Part shown: positions 6,654-14,521 of the stretch, piece after piece
Position numbering within the stretch: position 1 is the stretch's first letter
How the letters are laid out: every line of letters starts with the position of its first letter
Assembly: GCA_051024685.1 (NCBI GenBank)
Contig: JAZHPA010000052.1
Location: 1-20,073 of the forward strand
DNA from: UBA12545 sp051024685
GTDB taxonomy: Bacteria; Bacillota; DSM-521; Neomoorellales; Neomoorellaceae
Reading direction: 5' to 3'
Length of the DNA stretch: 20,073 nucleotides
The notes under the pieces: generated by a model
What the model was told of the DNA's origin: nothing
Seen by the model: the letters and a program-made list of their open reading frames with translations, nothing else
Databases searched by the model: none
Translations under genes and position numbers: made by a program

Positions 6654-7364
6654 CTAATTTAGGCCAGTAGCCACCGTCACCACCGCCACCGAGCGGGCGC
6701 CGCCCTGCAGGAGAGTGCTGGCACAGGCTGCCGCCGTAATTCCAGTAGTCAAGACATCGTCCACCAGCAATACATCCAGTCCAGCTATACTGGAATATTC
6801 GACCAGCTCAAAACTGCTCTGCAAATTCTGGAGACGGGCAAGGCGGTTCAACCCAGCCTGGGGCGGTGTATGGCGCACCTTTAACAGGACCCTGTCGAGA
6901 ACCTTTATCCCCAGAAGGCGACTCAATGCCCGTCCCAGAAGCTCGGACTGATTAAAAGCGCGCTCCTTGAGCCGCCTGGGACTCAGGGGCACGGGTATAA
7001 CCGCTTGAAGGCGGCCGTAGAGAGGTTCTCCCGCCACTACCCGACTTAGGAGATAGCCGAGGGGGATGGCCAAGGAACGCCGGCCCCGGTACTTGAACTC
7101 CAGGATGGCCCGCCGCAGTTCCCCCCGGTAGGGCCCTACAGCCCGTGCCAGACGAAAAGGCGGCAACTTTTCCTGACATTGGGAGCATAGTTCCTCGGTA
7201 TACTCCTTGCGCAGCAACCGCCCGCAGCGCCGGCAGGGCCGCCACTCCTGCTCCCACATCTTAAGGGCCCGGCTGCAGGAGGGGCAGAGGTAGCCTACGG
7301 CTCCCGGCCTCCGGCAAAGAAAACATTCACTGTCCTTGACAAAAAGCCAATCCTTCCATCCCAT
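6654..7364 (-). CDS. comFC: ComF family phosphoribosyltransferase-like protein (ComFC)
   Basis: ComFC acts with ComFA during uptake of single-stranded DNA in natural transformation. It combines a zinc finger region with a phosphoribosyltransferase fold. Here the 236-residue protein has four Cys pairs (C14/C17, C27/C30, C44/C47, C60/C63), then the PRT domain with the PRPP-binding loop VLLVDDVLTTG at 198-208 and the family motif RAFNQSELLGRAL. The ATG at 7364 is fixed by an in-frame stop just upstream. Its SD (AGGAGG) lies in the last codons of comFA, 12 bp away, at a rather long spacing of 14 bases. Cotranscription with comFA is likely. Confidence 0.93.
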   Translation of the reverse strand: MGWKDWLFVKDSECFLCRRPGAVGYLCPSCSRALKMWEQEWRPCRRCGRLLRKEYTEELCSQCQEKLPPFRLARAVGPYRGELRRAILEFKYRGRRSLAIPLGYLLSRVVAGEPLYGRLQAVIPVPLSPRRLKERAFNQSELLGRALSRLLGIKVLDRVLLKVRHTPPQAGLNRLARLQNLQSSFELVEYSSIAGLDVLLVDDVLTTGITAAACASTLLQGGARSVAVVTVATGLN

Positions 7365-7376
7365 CGTACCCGAGTA

Positions 7377-9137
7377 CTACCTCCTTCCCGGCCTCAAGTA
7401 ACCCCTCTGGAAGGCAAGGCGGTTAAAGGACCGGATAATGCGGCAGGCTTCGGCCATTTCCGGAGTGATTCTGTCGGCCACAAACCATACTCTCCCCTGG
7501 GGAAAAGCAGCCGTTCTTCCCGCCCGGCCGGCAATCTGCACAAGAGTATTCTGGTCAAAGATCCGCCGGTGGTGGGCGAAGAGGACCATGACGTTCAGGC
7601 GGGGAAGGGTAATACCCCTTTCCAGGAGGGTAGTGCTGACGAGTAGGGGAAAGTCCCCCCGGCGAAAAGCCGTCAATACCTGTTCCCGCTCCGGCAGGGC
7701 CGCATGGCAACCCCTGGCCCAATCCCGCATCCCCCCGGCTTCCCAGGACCCCAGCAGCCAGGACACAACCTCAGCCACCAGGTCCACCGTGGGTACAAAG
7801 ACCAGAAGGGATGCCCGGTCCTGGATGATGCTCGAATGAAGGCATTCTGCTATCTGCCGCGGCAACCTGCCGCCAGGCCGGCGGAGGCTCCTAGCCAATA
7901 TAATTTGCGGCTCGGGCAGGGGATATCCATGGGGGCGGGCAGGCAAATAGATAACAGGGAGCTGCCCTCGCCGGGCTTGGGCCGCCAGCTCCGGTGAGGG
8001 CGTGGCCGTCATATATAGGACCTGTCCCCTAGGTCTGAGGCTGCGTTCGAGGCCATAATAAAGGCGAGAATCCCCGGCTAGGGGAAAGGCATCTACTTCG
8101 TCCAAGATGATAAGATCAAAGCGCTGGTAGCACCGCAAGACCTGATGGGTGGTGGCCGCCACCAGCTGGGCCGGAGTATACTTCCGGCCGCTTTCACCGT
8201 GAAGGACGGTCATCTCTACTCCCGGAAAGGCCTGCTGCAGTCGCCGATATATCTCCTTCACAGTCTCCCGACGGGGACAGGCATACAGCACTTCCCTACC
8301 CCGGCTGAGGGCCGCCTCCAAGGCTCCGTAGGCTACCTCTGTTTTGCCGGCGCCACAGGCGGCCCAAATCAAGCATCGAGAAGACCTTCCCTCTTCTACA
8401 AAGGCCCTCGCCTGCAGGGCGGCCTCCTCCTGGGCCCGGGTTAGCGAAAAAGAAAGGCGGGGGCTCACCGTCCGGCAAGGAAACAGACCGGGTTTTTCCG
8501 GCCGCGGACGGGCGTAGAGGGGGCGGCAGGTGCGGGCTTCTCCCAATTCCAGGCATCCCTCGCATACGTAACAATGGGGGCTTCCGCAGGCCCCGCAGAT
8601 CCCCTTATACAGTTTATCTCCCTGGCCGCAGCGGTAACAGAAGGGGATTCCCCGGGCATTAAATCCCACCGCCGGCCGTAATTCGCACTCTCCTTGGAGA
8701 TAAAGATAGTGGAGCAGGTCGGCCAGTGCTGAGGTAACCCGGACTCCATTCTCTTGCAGGGCTAGGTCCACTTCCTCCAGCAGGAGGATCCGACCGGTCA
8801 AAGCCTTTCCCACGATTTGAGCCTCTTTTTCCGGCGGCAGCGGTTGGGCAGCCGGAGCCGGCCGCCGGGCCAGGGAAACTCTCCAGCGCCGGGCGGCCTC
8901 CTGCAGCACCTTATCCACCCTTGACCAAGCATGGTTTGACTCCGCCCAGCGCTCCTGCAGGTACTGCAGCAAAAAGAAAGCCGTGCCCAAATTGAGACAC
9001 GGCGAGATAAGGTCCATAAAAGGGTAGCCCTTAACCTTCCAAAAACTCCGGTCTAGAGAGGGACGGTGGCTCAAGCCCAGTCGCCCTTTTTCCCCATTAT
9101 ACACGATATACAAGTAGCCTTGCCAGCAAGAAGACAC
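7377..9137 (-). CDS. comFA: ComFA-type DNA helicase (competence)
   Basis: A superfamily 2 ATPase that drives inward transport of transforming single-stranded DNA at the membrane. In the 586 residues I see an N-terminal extension, a four-pair Cys cluster (C167, C170, C181, C184, C189, C192, C195, C204) typical of ComFA zinc binding, Walker A ACGAGKT at 260-266, DEVD at 346-349, TATPS at 377-381 and motif VI QIAGRAGR at 534-541. All catalytic motifs are intact. The N-terminal 150 residues are longer than the minimal helicase and less familiar. The proposed GTG start at 9137 has no good SD, so the start is the least certain part. comFC follows 12 bp downstream and a diguanylate cyclase gene precedes it by 35 bp. 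Confidence 0.93.
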   Translation of the reverse strand: MSSCWQGYLYIVYNGEKGRLGLSHRPSLDRSFWKVKGYPFMDLISPCLNLGTAFFLLQYLQERWAESNHAWSRVDKVLQEAARRWRVSLARRPAPAAQPLPPEKEAQIVGKALTGRILLLEEVDLALQENGVRVTSALADLLHYLYLQGECELRPAVGFNARGIPFCYRCGQGDKLYKGICGACGSPHCYVCEGCLELGEARTCRPLYARPRPEKPGLFPCRTVSPRLSFSLTRAQEEAALQARAFVEEGRSSRCLIWAACGAGKTEVAYGALEAALSRGREVLYACPRRETVKEIYRRLQQAFPGVEMTVLHGESGRKYTPAQLVAATTHQVLRCYQRFDLIILDEVDAFPLAGDSRLYYGLERSLRPRGQVLYMTATPSPELAAQARRGQLPVIYLPARPHGYPLPEPQIILARSLRRPGGRLPRQIAECLHSSIIQDRASLLVFVPTVDLVAEVVSWLLGSWEAGGMRDWARGCHAALPEREQVLTAFRRGDFPLLVSTTLLERGITLPRLNVMVLFAHHRRIFDQNTLVQIAGRAGRTAAFPQGRVWFVADRITPEMAEACRIIRSFNRLAFQRGYLRPGRR

Positions 9138-9172
9138 CGTTTACCATAGGGCTTTATCAGAACTCCCGTTTT

Positions 9173-10258
9173 TTAACTCCCGTTAGAGCCGAATCCTTGG
9201 GCCAGTTCGTAGGCGCAGATAGTATTGCGGCCCGCTCTCTTGGCCATATAGAGAGCGGCATCAGCCCGGCTCAAAAGCTCTGTTTTCTCCCGGGCGTCCT
9301 GGGGCCAGGCAGCTATACCTATGCTCACCGTCAGGCGCACCTCTACTCCCTTATCCCGGGCAAAAACGTGTTCCTCTATGGCCTTGCGGATTCGCTCCGC
9401 CACCTGCTGGGCCTGGCCGCAGTCCACCCCGGGCAGGATCAGGGCGAATTCCTCTCCCCCGTAGCGGGCCACGACATCCCTTCCCCGTACCTGGCGCTTA
9501 AGTAAATCACCTACTTCCATGAGAACCTGATTCCCAACCAAATGTCCGTACTTGTCGTTTACCTCTTTAAAGTGGTCAATGTCTACCATCAGTATGGACA
9601 AGGCGGACAATTTATTATGCAGTTCCTGGGTTAGCTTTTCTAACATGTGGTCAAAATACCGCTGGTTGGACAGCTGGGTCAAGTGGTCCGTGCTGGCCAA
9701 GTATTCCGCCTGCGCCAGCCTGGCCCGGGTCTCTGCGCACTCTTGCCTTAGACGGTGCAGCAATTCTTCTTGCCGGGCAGCCAGCCTGTGCTTTTCCCAG
9801 AGAAGGCTCAAGATAAACCACAAGGCCAGGCTCAGGACCGTCCAACCTGTCAATTCCGGCAAGAAACGATAGATAGAGTGAGGTTCCGCCGCCCATCCCA
9901 GAAAAATACCTATGATAAGCGCGGTACAGATCAAGAATAAACCTTCCCAGCGCTGGTCACCCAACAGGGCCACCAGGGGCGCTAGAAAAAGCGCCTCTGG
10001 ATAAGCGGCTGTACCGGGACCCTCGCTGGAGAGCCACAAGACAGCCACCAGCATGCCGGCCCCGTAGACGGCCCAACGGCCCCACAGGCATTGCTGCCAG
10101 AAAGGCGGGGGCCAGAAGGCAAGCTGGACCTGAAGGGTTGCCAGGGCTACACCCCAAAAGAAGGCAGAGGGCTTCGAGGTGGAAAGGGCAAAAAAAAGAC
10201 ATGCTATCCCCACTATTACCCAGCTAATACGAAACGCTGCATTGGGAGCATTGCTCAT
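9173..10258 (-). CDS. Membrane-bound diguanylate cyclase (GGDEF)
   Basis: This protein probably makes the second messenger cyclic di-GMP from two GTP. Residues about 10-155 hold five or six hydrophobic segments that form a membrane sensor of unknown ligand. A charged helix or coiled coil spans about 155-188, and a GGDEF domain about 188-350. The active site is GGEEF (267-271), a functional variant, with the metal-binding MVDIDHFK at about 224-231. An RxxD inhibitory site (RGRD, 258-261) sits exactly five residues before GGEEF, so product feedback is expected. No EAL or HD-GYP domain is attached. The ATG at 10258 has AGGGAAG seven bases upstream. It lies between a GT2-like gene (47 bp) and comFA (35 bp), probably in one transcript. 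Confidence 0.93.
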   Translation of the reverse strand: MSNAPNAAFRISWVIVGIACLFFALSTSKPSAFFWGVALATLQVQLAFWPPPFWQQCLWGRWAVYGAGMLVAVLWLSSEGPGTAAYPEALFLAPLVALLGDQRWEGLFLICTALIIGIFLGWAAEPHSIYRFLPELTGWTVLSLALWFILSLLWEKHRLAARQEELLHRLRQECAETRARLAQAEYLASTDHLTQLSNQRYFDHMLEKLTQELHNKLSALSILMVDIDHFKEVNDKYGHLVGNQVLMEVGDLLKRQVRGRDVVARYGGEEFALILPGVDCGQAQQVAERIRKAIEEHVFARDKGVEVRLTVSIGIAAWPQDAREKTELLSRADAALYMAKRAGRNTICAYELAQGFGSNGS

Positions 10259-10305
10259 CGCCCGGCTTCCCTACTTCCCCATAGGTAACATACAAAAATT
10301 CGCTG

Positions 10306-10767
10306 TCAGCCACCCGATTCCCTGCTGGCAGAACTAATATTTTTATCCAACAATTGGCTAAAATAATGCCTTAATTCCTTGGCCTTGCAGTAGCGCATCC
10401 CCGTTAGGTCCCACAACAGTATCCTGCTTCCAGGATCACGAACGGCCTCCCCTGCGTCCCAGTCCAACCTTCCCTCCGGCGGTAAAATGATCGTGCAGGC
10501 AGGGTAGAGATAGGCAAACCGGCGCAGAATAGCCCTGGTGTTGTCCGTAGAGCCCCTATCAATTACCACTACTTCCATCCGGTAGCCTTTAAAAAAGCCC
10601 CACCACAGGATCTCCCGCAGAATTCCTTCAATGCATTCCTCCAAGTTCTGCACTAGAAGCAATAGGGAAATCCTGTTTTCTTTTCCAGGGTAGCCTCCCC
10701 CTAAAAGGGGGTAAATTAATAATATGAAGGCGGCCACGGCAATACCGAGTATGATTACTAAGGGCAC
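10306..10767 (-). CDS. Small membrane-anchored GT2-like protein
   Basis: This 153-residue protein has an N-terminal membrane helix (about 3-22) followed by the front half of a family 2 glycosyltransferase fold: a strand ISLLLLVQN and then VVVIDRGSTDNT at 66-77, which matches the nucleotide-sugar binding motif VVDDGSTD. The catalytic C-terminal half of a normal GT2 (DXD, acceptor region, ED/QXXRW) is absent, since the protein ends about 75 residues later. It could be a truncated or degenerate transferase, or a family of short proteins that reuse the fold. The GTG start at 10767 has AGGAGGG seven bases upstream, so it looks expressed. It heads a run with the GGDEF gene and comFA-comFC. Confidence 0.75.
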   Translation of the reverse strand: MPLVIILGIAVAAFILLIYPLLGGGYPGKENRISLLLLVQNLEECIEGILREILWWGFFKGYRMEVVVIDRGSTDNTRAILRRFAYLYPACTIILPPEGRLDWDAGEAVRDPGSRILLWDLTGMRYCKAKELRHYFSQLLDKNISSASRESGG

Positions 10768-10801
10768 GGGGCATCCCTCCTGGTTTATCTTATGAGGAAA
10801 C

Positions 10802-10826
10802 GGGACCTGCTGCTCCAGCAGTTCCC
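10802..10826. other. Stem-loop in the divergent intergenic region
   Basis: GGGA and CTGCTG (10802-10812) pair with CAGCAG and TCCC (10816-10826), ten pairs with one mismatch and a 3-base loop. No T-run follows on either strand, so it is not a clear terminator. It sits about 35 bp upstream of the GT2-like gene's start and about 65 bp before the small plus-strand gene, so it may be part of a leader or an operator. Confidence 0.45.
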
Positions 10827-10892
10827 ACTACCGCGGAGGTATGCCCCTTACAAAGCTACATATACTTAAGGCTAGAAAGGTGGTGAACAAGC

Positions 10893-11057
10893 TTGGAACC
10901 GGCCTCCGATGCTTGCCTGCGCTGCGGAGCCTCCACCAGTTTAATAAGCCGCATTTTAGGGGAAATTCCTGTAGAAGTCCCCTCCAAAGGCGTCCTCTGC
11001 CCCACCTGCTACCAAGAACTTACGCCCGAGGAATACGCCCGGTATTTTAGATCCTAA
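10893..11057 (+). CDS. Small zinc-ribbon-like protein (two CxxC pairs)
   Basis: This 54-residue plus-strand gene is easily missed because it starts with TTG. Upstream, AAAGGTGGTGA is one mismatch from a perfect Shine-Dalgarno and lies eight bases before the TTG at 10893. An in-frame stop at 10884 rules out a longer form. The protein has CLRC at 8-11 and CPTC at 36-39, a spacing typical of a zinc ribbon or rubredoxin-like knuckle, and an acidic end (ELTPEEYARYF). No function can be assigned. It is convergent with the phosphoglucomutase-like gene and overlaps that gene's last codons by 11 bp. A TATACT at 10861-10866 could be a -10 box, but no good -35 matches it. Confidence 0.7.
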   Translation: MEPASDACLRCGASTSLISRILGEIPVEVPSKGVLCPTCYQELTPEEYARYFRS

Positions 11058-12453
11058 GGTCTCTCCTGATTTCCTGTTGAAGGCGGTGGAGGCTCTCATT
11101 ACTCGGGGCCTCCACATACAGCCTAAAGAGCGGTTCCGTTCCCGAAGGCCGGATCAAAGCCCAGCTACCGTCGGCCATTAGGAGCTTGAGGCCGTCAACC
11201 GTCAACCTCCCTGTAACGGTTTGGCCGCCGAGCTCCTTCGGTTCATAAGAGGAAAGCTGTTTTAGTACCCGCTCTTTAGTTTCCGGCGTAACGTGGAGGT
11301 CCAGGCGTTCGCTGAACAGGGGGCCATACCTACCCATTAATCCTGACAGCACTTCCTTTAAGGGGCGGCCGTACTCAGCTCTTATCTCGGTCACCAGGGC
11401 TGCCGCCAGGATGCCGTCCTTCTCCGGAATATGCCCCCGGATGCTCAAGCCCCCGCTCTCTTCCCCGCCCAAGATGCAACCTTTATGTAATAAAGCCTGG
11501 CCGATGTATTTAAAGCCTACAGGCGTTTCCTCTACTTCCAGTCCATGAGCCCCGGCCAGCCGGTCCAGGAGATGGGTGGTGGCTACTGTACGGGCCACCA
11601 GCCCTCTCAACCCCTTCCCTTCTACCAGGTGGGCCAGGACCAAAAACAGTACCTGGTTGGCGGTAATATAACTGCCGTCGGCATCAACTACGCCGAAGCG
11701 GTCGGCATCCCCGTCCAGGGCAAGGCCTAAGTGGGCGCCCTCCTCTTTTACCCGGGCAGCCAATTCTTCCAGTACCCGGGCACAAGGATCGGGCAGCTTA
11801 CCGCCGAAGAGGGGGTCCCGCCAGTTGTGCATCACCTTAACCTCACACCCCAATGAGGTCAGCAGGGTTTCCAGGTAACCTGTCCCCGCGCCGTAAAGGG
11901 GATCGACAACCACCCTCAGTCGGGCCCCCCGTATGGCTTCGCCATCCACCAGGGACAGCAAGTGATGGAGGTAACTTTCTTTAGGGTCAAAGGTACGCAC
12001 CAGCCCCTCCTGGCGGGCCGCCGCCAGTTCCTTCCGCCGGATGGTGGATGGCCCCCCAAGCCTCTTTTCGATCGCACCGGTAATCTCGGGTGTGGCAGGG
12101 CCGGCGTAGGCGGGAATGAACTTAACACCGTTATACTCCGGGGGATTGTGGCTGGCGGTAAACATTAAAGCTCCGGCTGTGCCGTGGGCCTTGATGGCAT
12201 AAGCAGTGACCGGCGTAGGCAAGGCCTTTTCCGGAAAGAGGACTGTGAAGCCGTTACCGGCCAGGACTTCCGCAGCGGCGGCCGCAAAATGCTCGGCCAA
12301 AAAACGGTGGTCGTAGCCGATGACCACCTGCCGGTTAGAAGTAGTTTCCAGGAGGTAGTCCGCCACAGCCTGGGCCACATGGCGTACATTGGCAAAAGTA
12401 AATTCGTCGGCCGTGATGGCTCGCCAGCCATCGGTTCCGAATTTGATGGGCAT
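11047..12453 (-). CDS. Phosphoglucomutase/phosphomannomutase family protein
   Basis: An alpha-D-phosphohexomutase that interconverts the 1- and 6-phosphates of a hexose, supplying sugar-1-phosphates for glycogen or envelope polysaccharide. The 468 residues carry all four family loops: TASHNPPEYNG with the phosphorylated S101, the metal loop DGDADR at 247-252, the sugar-specificity loop GGEESGG at 329-335, and the phosphate-binding RPSGTE at 435-440. Sequence alone does not tell glucose from mannose or glucosamine, but the GGEESGG loop is usual for phosphoglucomutase/mannomutase types. The ATG at 12453 has AAGGAGGG seven bases upstream, overlapping the stop codon of the DUF421 gene, so translation is probably coupled. 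Confidence 0.94.
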   Translation of the reverse strand: MPIKFGTDGWRAITADEFTFANVRHVAQAVADYLLETTSNRQVVIGYDHRFLAEHFAAAAAEVLAGNGFTVLFPEKALPTPVTAYAIKAHGTAGALMFTASHNPPEYNGVKFIPAYAGPATPEITGAIEKRLGGPSTIRRKELAAARQEGLVRTFDPKESYLHHLLSLVDGEAIRGARLRVVVDPLYGAGTGYLETLLTSLGCEVKVMHNWRDPLFGGKLPDPCARVLEELAARVKEEGAHLGLALDGDADRFGVVDADGSYITANQVLFLVLAHLVEGKGLRGLVARTVATTHLLDRLAGAHGLEVEETPVGFKYIGQALLHKGCILGGEESGGLSIRGHIPEKDGILAAALVTEIRAEYGRPLKEVLSGLMGRYGPLFSERLDLHVTPETKERVLKQLSSYEPKELGGQTVTGRLTVDGLKLLMADGSWALIRPSGTEPLFRLYVEAPSNESLHRLQQEIRRDLRI

Positions 12454-12465
12454 GCAAATCCCTCC

Positions 12466-13215
12466 TTACTTATCAACTTTTACAGGGCTCTGGGGTACAT
12501 CGGTGATGTCCACCGGATTGGTCAAATTATCTTTTTTGAGGTTAATATAGAGGGAGCCGTTGCTGCGCAGAACGGCATAGTCTACTTGAGTTACATCCTG
12601 CACTCCCTGGGCTTGAAGCTGCTCCAGCAGCCATTTCTCATCTAAATGGTTCTGCTTGAGGTTTTCAAAGAGAATTTCCCCGTCCACGATCATCTCTGTG
12701 GGAACGCCTTCGTATGTCGTAGGAAGCTGGAGGTCGGCCGGTGTTACGGGCCTCTTCTGGGACTTCAAAAGGACGCTCAAATTACCGTCAGGTTCTAAAA
12801 TAGCATATTCCACATCCGCAATATCGAAGACATTTTTCTCCCGGAGCTGCATGGACAATTCATCAACATTATAGCGCATCTTGCGCATGTTTTGTTCAAG
12901 TATCTTCCCGTTGTGGATGACCACCGTGGGTTCGCCCGAAATGAGTTTGCGGGCGGGCCTGCTCAGCAGGGATATATATCCTGCCACCCACGTGAGGGCC
13001 GCAAAAAGGGTGAGGCCCAGGAAATGCACCCATGTGCTGTTGGGACTTAAATCGGTGGCCAGAACGGCCGCAATACTTCCAAAGGTGATGCCGTTAACAT
13101 ATTCAAAAAATGTAAGCTGGCCTACCTGTTGTTTGCCTAAAATGCGGGTGTAGATTAGAATGGCTATGAAGGCCAAGAAAGTCTGCAGCACAACCTCTAC
13201 GGTCGCCACCAGCAC
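12466..13215 (-). CDS. YetF-like DUF421 membrane protein
   Basis: A 249-residue member of the DUF421/YetF group, found in many Firmicutes, several of them linked to sporulation or stress; the biochemical role is not established. Residues about 5-85 contain three hydrophobic helices with the family-typical RILGKQQVGQLTFFEYVNGI stretch. The soluble part has two related halves: VFDIADVEYAILEPDGNLSV (from about 129) and VQDVTQVDYAVLRSNGSLYI (from about 206), as is usual for the family. The GTG start at 13215 has GGGAGGT seven bases upstream. A 33-codon membrane-protein ORF lies 24 bp upstream and a phosphohexomutase gene 12 bp downstream. Confidence 0.93.
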   Translation of the reverse strand: MLVATVEVVLQTFLAFIAILIYTRILGKQQVGQLTFFEYVNGITFGSIAAVLATDLSPNSTWVHFLGLTLFAALTWVAGYISLLSRPARKLISGEPTVVIHNGKILEQNMRKMRYNVDELSMQLREKNVFDIADVEYAILEPDGNLSVLLKSQKRPVTPADLQLPTTYEGVPTEMIVDGEILFENLKQNHLDEKWLLEQLQAQGVQDVTQVDYAVLRSNGSLYINLKKDNLTNPVDITDVPQSPVKVDK

Positions 13216-13239
13216 AGTACCTACCTCCCTCGGCCAGAC

Positions 13240-13341
13240 TCAAAGCATCTCGCGATTATGCAAATATATTAGAAGCCCAATGCCGGCCGCTACGAAAAGA
13301 AGAATGGCTAGGCCTTCTATTAAGAGGTCGCGCAATCCCAT
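13240..13341 (-). CDS. Tiny single-helix membrane protein
   Basis: This 33-codon ORF lies directly upstream of the DUF421 gene. It encodes a short N-terminus (MGLRDLLIEG), one strongly hydrophobic helix of about 19 residues (roughly 11-27) and a short charged tail ending HNREML. AGGAGGAG abuts the ATG at 13341 too closely. The TTG two codons later (13335) lies eight bases from AGGAGG and is the better start, giving 31 residues. No homologue comes to mind. It follows the terminator of the previous operon and precedes DUF421 by 24 bp, so it is probably the first gene of this unit. Confidence 0.6.
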   Translation of the reverse strand: MGLRDLLIEGLAILLFVAAGIGLLIYLHNREML

Positions 13342-13400
13342 CTCCTCCTGTGCTCCCCGTCTTAAGTGTAGTATCTCCTACTGCAGGCAAGAAATGCGAC

Positions 13401-13429
13401 AAAAAAACACCGGCCGCGAAGCCGGTGTC
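13401..13429 (-). terminator. Strong intrinsic terminator after the TagO-like gene
   Basis: Minus strand: the perfect 8-bp stem ACACCGGC with GCCGGTGT and a 6-base loop (TTCGCG), followed by seven T. It marks the end of the envelope operon. The sequence between it and the next gene (13342-13400) contains no promoter I can defend. Confidence 0.92.
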
Positions 13430-13464
13430 CTGCTATTCAACAGGAATTCCGTTATAAAAATACC

Positions 13465-14508
13465 TCAGGAATGGAATACATTATGTTCTCTTTTACCAGA
13501 TTTCAAGCGGTAGCCCGTCACACCCAGACGGTTGCTTCCCCACACCACCGCCACGGCCAGGAGTATTAAAATGATCACTCCTTGATCGGTAGTCAAGCGC
13601 GTCAGCAGCACCGCACTGGCACCCAGGCATAAGTTCACAAAGTAAATGGCCACGACGGCCTGCTTCTGAGTAAAGCCCTGGGCCATTAAACAGTGATGGA
13701 GGTGCCCTTTATCGGGTTGGAAGATGGGTCGGCGGTTTAAAAAGCGGCGGACAATGGCAAAGAAGGTATCCAGAATAGGTATTCCCAAAATGAGCACCGG
13801 GATAAATAGGGAAATAACCGTGGCGCTCTTGGTCAGGCCCAGCACGGCCAGGGTCGCCAAGGTAAAACCCAGAAACATAGAACCGCTGTCGCCCATAAAG
13901 ATGCTGGCAGGGTAGAAGTTATAGGGCAAGAATCCCAGGGTAGAGGCTGCCAGGGCCAGGGCCAAAAAGGCGACGCGGGTTTCACCCTCCAACCACGCCA
14001 CCACCGCCATAGTCACCGAGGCGATCAGGGCGGTGCCGGCAGCCAGGCCGTCCAGGCCGTCAACCAAATTGAGGGCATTGGTCACCCCCACCAGCCAGAA
14101 TACCGTCACCGGAATGGCCAGCTTCCCCAAGAAAAGAAACCCGTGGAGAGGATTGGTTAAGAATTCAACCCTCGCCCCCAAAAGGGTAACCACCAAGGCG
14201 GCTACCAGCTGGCCGGCCAGTTTCCACCGGGGGCTCAACCCCCATACGTCGTCGGCCAGCCCCACCAGCAGGATAAGGCTTCCGCCCCACAACAACCCCT
14301 GAAAAGGAGGATAGTTCATACCCGCTGCCAGATAAGCTGCCACGAAGCCACCGAAGATGGCCACCCCTCCCAACCGGGGCATTACCGTGTCGTGGACTTT
14401 GCGCGCATCCGGACGGTCCAGAGCCCCTATCCGGGGGGCCACCCGTTTAAGGATGGGGGTTAATAGCACACTTAGACTGAAGGCCAGCACAATGGCCAAA
14501 AAACTCAC
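13465..14508 (-). CDS. tagO: Undecaprenyl-phosphate GlcNAc-1-phosphate transferase (TagO/WecA type)
   Basis: This polyprenyl-phosphate glycosyltransferase moves GlcNAc-1-P from UDP-GlcNAc onto undecaprenyl phosphate, the first step of many wall polysaccharides. Numbered from GTG at 14508 (347 residues), motifs are the metal-binding DD at 86-87 (LADDVWGLSP), NLVDGLDG at 147-154, MGDSGS at 205-210 and the TagO/WecA signature ending HLHH at 269-272, which separates it from MraY. About ten to eleven membrane helices are visible. GAGGAGG lies eight bases before 14508, whereas the upstream GTG at 14529, which overlaps the fabZ stop, has no SD. It lies end to end with fabZ and ends at a strong terminator. 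The sugar is inferred from family membership. Confidence 0.93.
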   Translation of the reverse strand: MSFLAIVLAFSLSVLLTPILKRVAPRIGALDRPDARKVHDTVMPRLGGVAIFGGFVAAYLAAGMNYPPFQGLLWGGSLILLVGLADDVWGLSPRWKLAGQLVAALVVTLLGARVEFLTNPLHGFLFLGKLAIPVTVFWLVGVTNALNLVDGLDGLAAGTALIASVTMAVVAWLEGETRVAFLALALAASTLGFLPYNFYPASIFMGDSGSMFLGFTLATLAVLGLTKSATVISLFIPVLILGIPILDTFFAIVRRFLNRRPIFQPDKGHLHHCLMAQGFTQKQAVVAIYFVNLCLGASAVLLTRLTTDQGVIILILLAVAVVWGSNRLGVTGYRLKSGKREHNVFHS

Positions 14509-14521
14509 TTCCAAAGCCTCC

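Noticed and set aside
10841..11050. 69-codon plus-strand frame starting ATG
   Set aside because: Its GGAGGT touches the ATG with no spacing and the product has no domain pattern. The overlapping TTG frame at 10893 has a properly spaced SD and CxxC pairs.
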